64,000 bases of DNA from Bacteroidota bacterium (GTDB lineage Bacteria > Bacteroidota > Ignavibacteria > Ignavibacteriales > Melioribacteraceae), in NCBI GenBank assembly GCA_018818065.1, contig JAHISV010000011.1, positions 248,001 to 312,000 on the forward strand, in the 5' to 3' direction. The translations under genes and the position numbers were made by a program. Shown piece by piece: positions 47,601-52,760 of this stretch. Under the pieces are notes generated by a model. The model saw only the letters and a program-made list of their open reading frames with translations, was not told where the DNA came from and ran no database searches. Numbering within the stretch: position 1 is the first letter of the stretch; each line of letters starts with the position of its first letter.

Positions 47601-48714
47601 TGGTGGATTTGTAGCCGCACTACCTGTTACAACAAATCTGTTCTCATACATTGATGTAGACTTAGCTCCAGGAGTATATTACTGGCAGGTAAGATCATGG
47701 AAGGATGGAGTTGAATCATCATGGTCAGAAGTTGAATCATTTGAAGTTGACCCGACTGCGGCATATACATCAATTATTCCTACTCCGGCATATCCTATTG
47801 GCGGAATAACAATAGATACAAAAACACCGGAATTCGTTATTAGTGTTAATGGTAACTATACAAATTTGGAATACGTTTTACGTTATGCTACACATAATAA
47901 TACAACAAATGGCGAACTTGATATGCCATACGTAGAATGGCCTTCCGGTTCCTGGAATGCTGATTTAGATTTCCCAGCCTTAACAACAAATCTTGTGGCG
48001 GGTGGAATTTACTACTGGCAGGTTAAATCACAAGTAGTTGGTAATGTTGATGTACTTAAGGAATCTGCATTCTCTACCCTGGCTAACTTTATAGTATCAT
48101 CCGGTGCTTCACCTGGTATGGTAATCTTAGGCAGCCCGGTTGGTGATGTTCAGATTGGTACAACAGCACCAACATTCTCATGGATAATGCCAACACAATC
48201 AACTTCTCAATTATCATATGAGGTAGAATTAGCCGATAACCAGTTTATGGCAGGGGCAAATGTAGTAAGCTCAAATAGTCTCTCTGCGCAGACTCAAAAC
48301 CTTGAGGATGGAAAGCAATATTATTGGAGAGTTCGTTCAAAAACTGCAGGCGGCGAGTATTCATTATATTCAATGACCACATCGTTTACAGTTAACTCAA
48401 GCATTACAGATGTTGAGGCAGAAGAAGAACTGCCAACAGATTTCAGATTGGATCAAAATTATCCTAACCCTTTTAATCCAAGTACTACAATTAAATTTGC
48501 TCTTCCTGAAGCTCAGCATGTATCAATAAAAATATATGATATGCTGGGAAGGGAAGTAGCAAGAGTATTGGAACAGGATATGCAGGCTGGTGTTCATACT
48601 GCAATTTGGAATGGCGAGGACAGTAATGGACGTATAGTTAATACTGGTGTATACTTCTATAGAATTGTATCCGGTAGCAATGTAGCGATTAAAAAAATGC
48701 TGTTATTGAAATAA
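44671..48714 (+). CDS. giant protein 6: four choice-of-anchor-D-like domains, FN-like stalk, T9SS sorting domain
   Basis: 1347 residues. Signal peptide 1 to about 24 (ending LIQAQ). Four choice-of-anchor-D/HYDIN-type Ig domains (about 25-155, 157-265, 267-380, 383-495) are marked by GEIDVQRV/RP and AGAFxFxI strands; the first is the most canonical (ITNPGDVVLNLTDIG). Unit-B fibronectin-like repeats follow (about 500-1240; YYWQVR, YGTDPTMDGTW, LSYYTLGYSYGLEYEV). The sorting domain has QNYPNPFNPSTTIKF and ends IKKMLLLK, nearly identical to protein 5. The start is shown by the signal peptide and GGTGC upstream. Confidence 0.88.
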   Translation: MKNKITILLLLIAFMGMSGLIQAQSDIEISGNNVAILDGDTTPDTADDTDFGYVSVSSSVFVDYTITNPGDVVLNLTDIGTSNYVAISGTHASDFAVTTEPSATVGTGGGTTTFRITFTPSAAGLREATITVKSDEQDFSSDGDETTYTFDIQGTGAGEIDVQRVGSIASGANDDLGDRATGTEFTITYTVEETAGYEIQVSDIVSSNENNCSIGTIDPTSFSITSTTATFDVPVTVSAAGAFDFDITITNNDSDEGTYVLDVTGTGIPGEIDVQRPAATSIADEGTDDLGNKSVGTFTVSYTIEELDGSDLVITNIATANPSNCAATVTSATSGTLNSTGTATMTLDIEVTVSAAGAFSFEIDITSDDADEGNYDITASGIGVDGDILVEYDGSPIISSSTNDIGDVDGGSAVTFTFTVTEMLGADFVFNDFVSYAHGNATMVSYTASETLPHTLNNSSMTFDIVLDLSIAGPITFDWGIQDDSYTYVHFAYFVANVVAPTAPPTLVAPLDDAVAVSLEPIFEWDQAYSPLQLQIATEDDFDANSIVYDNAVISGATFDMATVTDLLDGNTLYYWRVAATFGGVQGDWSDVWSFRTIYEFTVNLISPTGGIDLNADEATLTWNSNVTGGNETYDLFYSTTDPGAGGFVGDTPQEAGLTEKTFLLENLPPGATYYWQVRVITSSGTLCGYSTMETFKSSGDLQIPIPLAPVADIEIQSTSPTVYWFCYLYHPAIVYQVQYSTDGHVDANFELDQGTILQTSWTHDTNIQLTNLTPGQPYYWQIRTSDDDGVSSWSQWSDPVSFQVYGTPGTTAIAPEPTYPTDGVSIYSTTAITYWNMVGNGAGLNFQVRYGTDPTMDGTWLLNEENMVETNGMFKQLSSLTDGEKYYWQVRSYTGVAPTTEIDASASAWSDVNDFFVRASEESERIPIAYDPIDEKIVTSSRPTLSYYTLGYSYGLEYEVLYSDSDVTNAGELDGTGGFVAALPVTTNLFSYIDVDLAPGVYYWQVRSWKDGVESSWSEVESFEVDPTAAYTSIIPTPAYPIGGITIDTKTPEFVISVNGNYTNLEYVLRYATHNNTTNGELDMPYVEWPSGSWNADLDFPALTTNLVAGGIYYWQVKSQVVGNVDVLKESAFSTLANFIVSSGASPGMVILGSPVGDVQIGTTAPTFSWIMPTQSTSQLSYEVELADNQFMAGANVVSSNSLSAQTQNLEDGKQYYWRVRSKTAGGEYSLYSMTTSFTVNSSITDVEAEEELPTDFRLDQNYPNPFNPSTTIKFALPEAQHVSIKIYDMLGREVARVLEQDMQAGVHTAIWNGEDSNGRIVNTGVYFYRIVSGSNVAIKKMLLLK

Positions 48715-48737
48715 TCCATCTGGAGGAAATGACGACT

Positions 48738-48830
48738 ATGACAAAGGTTGGATATACAATATATATGATTTTATTTTCAGTGGTAGTTATGCTGGCTCTC
48801 ATTGCTTGCCAATCATTTTTCTTATCCTGA
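48738..48830 (+). CDS. 30-residue microprotein 6 of the giant-protein cassettes
   Basis: ATG at 48738, eleven bases after GGAGG and 23 bases after giant gene 6; an in-frame ATG at 48729 is too close to the site. The product begins MTKVGYTIYM, has three valines where the other copies have AII, and ends LALIACQSFFLS. Ser26 TCA and Ser30 TCC are shared with copy 5. It closes the tandem cluster and is followed by a strong terminator. Confidence 0.85.
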   Translation: MTKVGYTIYMILFSVVVMLALIACQSFFLS

Positions 48831-48842
48831 AAGTAACTTTTA

Positions 48843-48872
48843 AGGGGGCGAGTTAATTCGCCCCTTTTTTTA
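48843..48872 (+). terminator. Rho-independent terminator closing the giant-protein cluster
   Basis: GGGGCGA / TCGCCCC stem with a short AT loop, followed by seven T. Confidence 0.9.
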
Positions 48873-48989
48873 ACACAACTTCAAATGGTTTCCGAGGAAT
48901 CCAATATACAATTAATTGTTTTTGGAACCGAATTTGTCAATCTTTATGTTGAGTAACATTCCTTAAGCTATTGCATGAGTTTTTCTTAG

Positions 48990-49619
48990 ATGAACAAAAA
49001 ATTCGTATCAAATAAAGATGAATCTGCCAGATTGTTCAAAAATGATATTTTTGAAGCGTTGTCAAAGACTCATTGGACAGCTCCTTTGTATTTTTTTATT
49101 CCAATAATTATCTATTTGCTGTATTCTGGCATTATTGTTTATAGAATTGAAACAGTAAATTCTTTAATTCTTTTTTTCTTCGGGCTACTAATTTGGAGTG
49201 CTACGGAATACATATTGCACCGTTTTATTTTTCACTATAGCCCCGTAAGTGATTATGGTAAACGCCTCCATTTTTTATTCCATGGTGTTCACCACCATTA
49301 TCCCAACGATTCCGGCAGGTTGGTTATGCCGCCATCTCTAAGCATTCCTTTGGCGACCCTTTTTTATCTCGTTTTTCAGCAATTTCTTGGATACGTTAAC
49401 AATTTACTCTTTTCTGCTGGTTTTCTTACAGGATACCTTATTTACGATATACTTCATTATGCTATTCACCATTTTAAGATGAGAAATAAACTCTGGCTTT
49501 TCATAAGGAATCATCACATGAAACATCACTACCAAAACCCCGAAAAAGGATTTGGTGTGAGCCAGCCCATATGGGACTATTTTTTTGGAACCATGTTCTC
49601 AAAAAGTCAGTCCAAGTAA
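48990..49619 (+). CDS. fatty acid 2-hydroxylase-like membrane di-iron enzyme
   Basis: 209 residues with about four hydrophobic segments. Histidine clusters match the FA2H/Scs7 branch of the fatty acid hydroxylase superfamily: EYILHRFIFH (His77, His82), LHFLFHGVHHHYP (His94 to His103), YDILHYAIHH (His156-161) and RNHHMKHHYQNPEKGFGVS (His175-180). These bind two irons and use O2 to add a 2-hydroxyl to fatty acyl chains of sphingolipids. Sphingolipid or similar 2-hydroxy acyl lipids occur in some Bacteroidota, so a membrane-lipid modification role is likely. No cytochrome b5 domain is fused, unlike the fungal and animal enzymes. It stands alone, 50 bases before the GH9 gene. Confidence 0.85.
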   Translation: MNKKFVSNKDESARLFKNDIFEALSKTHWTAPLYFFIPIIIYLLYSGIIVYRIETVNSLILFFFGLLIWSATEYILHRFIFHYSPVSDYGKRLHFLFHGVHHHYPNDSGRLVMPPSLSIPLATLFYLVFQQFLGYVNNLLFSAGFLTGYLIYDILHYAIHHFKMRNKLWLFIRNHHMKHHYQNPEKGFGVSQPIWDYFFGTMFSKSQSK

Positions 49620-49669
49620 TATTTTTTTAGTATTTTTAACAACTTTTATCATTAAGCCGAGATAGTACA

Positions 49670-51337
49670 TTGCTGTATAAACTATTACGCAAAAATCGAT
49701 TTTTTCCTCTGATGTTTTTATTGATCTTAAGTGGTTCAAAATGTGAGGCTAAGGATGATATATTCATCAGGTTAAATCAACACGGATATTTACCTGGCGA
49801 TATAAAGACCGCTGTTATTATTTCTAATGAAGTGTTGTCCGGAAAGCAATTCTCTGTACTTTCTTCAGGTAAGGCAGAGAAGTCATTTACTGGCTTGGTT
49901 GGTCAATCACTGGGCACATTTGGGGAATTTAAGTATTCATACCAAATTGATTTTAGTAAGTTAAAAAAAAGAGGTAATTATAAGGTTGTTTTGGGGTCAA
50001 ATCGTACAGCAGGTTTTAGTATCTCAAATAACATTTATAATGAAGTTGTTGATACGCTAATGCAGTTTTTTAAAATTCAAAGGTGCGGTTATACAAATCC
50101 ATCTTATCACGATATTTGTCATAAATACGATGCAACGTCGTTGATAATAAATGGCAGAGAAATAGCTGAAAAATATGATGTATCCGGTGGATGGCACGAT
50201 GCGGCTGATTACGTTAAATTTATTAACACTACCGCCTATTCGGTATATACAATGCTGTTTGCTTATGATTTTGACAGGAAAAAATTTGGATTTGACAACG
50301 ATAAGAATGGAGTTCCTGATATTATTGAAGAGGCAAAGGTTGGTCTAGACTGGCTTCTAAGATGCAATTATAAAAAATACCAGTTAATTACTCAGGTACA
50401 GGATTTACGCGATCATGATGTGGGATGGAGGCTGCCTGAGGATGACCCAATGGAAGATGAGCGTCCTGCTTTTATTGGGATTGGTAAAAACCTCGTTGGT
50501 ATCTATACGGCAACAATGGCACTTGCCTACAGAATATGGAGCGAGAAATATGATAACAATAATTTTGCCAATAACTGTTTAACTGCTGCAGAAAATATTT
50601 ATTCGGTTCGTAATTCTGCACAGGATATTGATACAACAGGGACCGGTCACTATCGGGATAATGAATATAAAGGTAAACTTGCTCTTGGCGCAATTGAAAT
50701 GTATATAACTACTCAAAATGATTCTTTCCTTGAGGAAGCAATTAAATATGCCAATGAGGCTGGCTCTGATTACTGGTGGAGTTGGGGTAACATCAACAGC
50801 TATGCTCATTACAGAATAGCAAAATACAAGCCTGAGTTCGCAAATTATATTAAGAATAATCTTGATGTATTTTACGATAATTCTCGCAAAAAAACTTTTG
50901 GAGAAGGAGTCGCTCCCGCATGGGGTTCAAATAATACTATGCTTGGTGTCACGCTTCAGTCCATTTTGTATGATGATTTGAAAAATACTAATAAATATGA
51001 TTCCTTAGCTGTAACGCAGCGTGATTACGTTTTAGGTCGCAACCAGTGGGGGATTTCATTTGTTGAGGGAATTGGGAAGCGGAGTTCGCGTAATTTTCAT
51101 CATCAGATTTCATTTCTGAAAACCAAAAGATTGCCAGGTGGTTTTGCGGCAGGTCCAGTATCGAAAGAGTATCTCGATTCTCAAAATATTCCTTTCGAAA
51201 ATCCAGATGAATATAAAAGGTTTCAAACAGATGAGGCAGTTTACAGAGACGACAGAATGGACTACATAACAAACGAACCTACTATTTCTGCTAATGCAAC
51301 AGCTATATTCGTAATGGGGTATTATTCCAGTCGGTGA
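49670..51337 (+). CDS. glycoside hydrolase family 9 (endoglucanase-like) with N-terminal Ig domain
   Basis: 555 residues from a TTG start; the only nearby ATG (residue 15) would cut the signal peptide in half. A signal peptide (about 1-27) is followed by an Ig-like CelD-N domain (about 30-118; RLNQHGYLPGDIKTAVI) and the (alpha/alpha)6 GH9 catalytic domain. Catalytic signatures are intact: SGGWHDAADYVKF (Asp177, Asp180), DYVLGRNQWGISFVEGIG, and the acid Glu536 in DYITNEPTISANATAIF. GH9 enzymes cleave beta-1,4-glucans. No sorting domain is present, so it is probably periplasmic. It directly precedes a polysaccharide-synthesis cluster and may trim that polymer, or degrade plant glucans. Confidence 0.9.
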   Translation: MLYKLLRKNRFFPLMFLLILSGSKCEAKDDIFIRLNQHGYLPGDIKTAVIISNEVLSGKQFSVLSSGKAEKSFTGLVGQSLGTFGEFKYSYQIDFSKLKKRGNYKVVLGSNRTAGFSISNNIYNEVVDTLMQFFKIQRCGYTNPSYHDICHKYDATSLIINGREIAEKYDVSGGWHDAADYVKFINTTAYSVYTMLFAYDFDRKKFGFDNDKNGVPDIIEEAKVGLDWLLRCNYKKYQLITQVQDLRDHDVGWRLPEDDPMEDERPAFIGIGKNLVGIYTATMALAYRIWSEKYDNNNFANNCLTAAENIYSVRNSAQDIDTTGTGHYRDNEYKGKLALGAIEMYITTQNDSFLEEAIKYANEAGSDYWWSWGNINSYAHYRIAKYKPEFANYIKNNLDVFYDNSRKKTFGEGVAPAWGSNNTMLGVTLQSILYDDLKNTNKYDSLAVTQRDYVLGRNQWGISFVEGIGKRSSRNFHHQISFLKTKRLPGGFAAGPVSKEYLDSQNIPFENPDEYKRFQTDEAVYRDDRMDYITNEPTISANATAIFVMGYYSSR

Positions 51338-51491
51338 TTATGAACACAATTATTGTTGCATTATGATACACTTATTTTATCGGTCTCAAAAGTAGACTGT
51401 ATTGTTTTAGGAAAGTGGGAATAAGTGATGAAAAAATAATAAGTTATGGCATATTATTTGTTTAATTTAGCTGATAAGACTAGAGAAAAAA

Positions 51492-52760
51492 ATGACAAGT
51501 GGCGTAAGATTAATATCATCCGGATTTAAATTCATCGACAAGAACTGGGGCGGCGTATACCGAAGCGGCAGTTATCTTGTAATTGGTCAACGTAAAACCG
51601 GTAGAACCCTTCTTGGTTTGCAATTTGCTTTGGAGGCTGCAAAACAAAACGAGGTTTGCCTCTTTTTCACAAATATGAGACCAAAAGATTTAATGATACA
51701 GGCAGCCTCTCTTAATTTTGATATACAGTCCTACATGAATCAAAATTTGATAATTGTTGTTCGTGTAGCACCCCCGAATGATGTTTATAGCATGCAGAAC
51801 CCTGATGAATATCTGGTAGAATATCTAAATGACATTGTTACTGTAGTCAATCAATACAATCCAAGCAGAATAATTTTTGATGAACTAACACCATACATTG
51901 GTTTTAGAAATATAGATTTACTAAAAGACGCTTTTTTGCATACTCTGGAAACAATTGAAGAGAGAGAAATAACAAGTTTATTTATAATTGGTGACCCCGC
52001 CACTCCTAAATCAAAAGAATTGGTTGATGTTTTGGCCTCAAGTGTAACCGGTTTGATCTATTTGAGAAAAGGGGACGAGAATGAAGAGTACGGATTTAAC
52101 AGAGGAAAAGTAACCATTACGCCCAATGTCGGACACACCGAGGGAAGATTTTCTGCTGAGTATAGAATTGAGCCTTACAAAGGTGTAACCGTTGAGGTCT
52201 CGGAAGATAAACCAAAATCCACTAAAAACAGAACTCAGGATAATACATTATCAACTGAACATGTAACTAAAAATCTAAAACGAACAGAATCACAACCAGA
52301 ACCTTATTCATTTTCAAACGTTTATAACCATAATGATTTTTCACTTATTTTAAATAATCAAATTGCACTTTATAAAAGTACCGGACAAATTTTTAATTTA
52401 GTATCTTTCCGGTTAGATCCGGCGGCGCAAGTAAAAGGATTATTGTCAATCAATCAGTTGCAAAATGCTGTTAGATTGGCCACAACAAAACGTGATAAAA
52501 TTTGTGTTTTTGATAATAAGGTGATTATTCTGTTAGTCAGAAGTAATCAAAACAGTGCTATGGATCTGATGAGTAAACTTCAGGAACATCTACCAAGTGC
52601 TGATCAAGATTACATTACGGCGATATTGGGATATATCTCAATATTTAATGTTGAGGTTGATGAAGGAGTTAATAGCGCTGAAACAATGCTTGATTTCATT
52701 CAGACGGCAGAAGGATCTTCTACTGAAAGTTATACTCCTATTAATAATTTTCTGGGGTAA
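51492..52760 (+). CDS. KaiC/RecA-like ATPase fold fused to a degenerate GGDEF-like domain
   Basis: 422 residues. The N-terminal about 230 residues look like a KaiC/RadA-type RecA fold: GFKFIDKNWGGVYRSGSYLV, then IGQRKTGRTLLGLQFALEAA and a Walker B IIFDEL (Asp130, Glu131). The Walker A motif is abnormal: the essential lysine is arginine (GQRKTGRT, residue 38), so ATP use is doubtful. After a charged linker, residues about 285-420 follow the GGDEF layout (ALYKSTGQIFNLVSFRLDP; RDKICVFDNKVIILLVR) without the GGDEF signature. It shares one base with the next gene's start, so it is co-translated with the exporter and may be its regulator. Confidence 0.66.
   Translation: MTSGVRLISSGFKFIDKNWGGVYRSGSYLVIGQRKTGRTLLGLQFALEAAKQNEVCLFFTNMRPKDLMIQAASLNFDIQSYMNQNLIIVVRVAPPNDVYSMQNPDEYLVEYLNDIVTVVNQYNPSRIIFDELTPYIGFRNIDLLKDAFLHTLETIEEREITSLFIIGDPATPKSKELVDVLASSVTGLIYLRKGDENEEYGFNRGKVTITPNVGHTEGRFSAEYRIEPYKGVTVEVSEDKPKSTKNRTQDNTLSTEHVTKNLKRTESQPEPYSFSNVYNHNDFSLILNNQIALYKSTGQIFNLVSFRLDPAAQVKGLLSINQLQNAVRLATTKRDKICVFDNKVIILLVRSNQNSAMDLMSKLQEHLPSADQDYITAILGYISIFNVEVDEGVNSAETMLDFIQTAEGSSTESYTPINNFLG

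Noticed and set aside
49670-49756. GH9 protein as a lipoprotein at the cysteine in SGSKC
   Set aside because: The residue before the cysteine is lysine, which does not fit a lipobox; an ordinary signal peptide is more likely.
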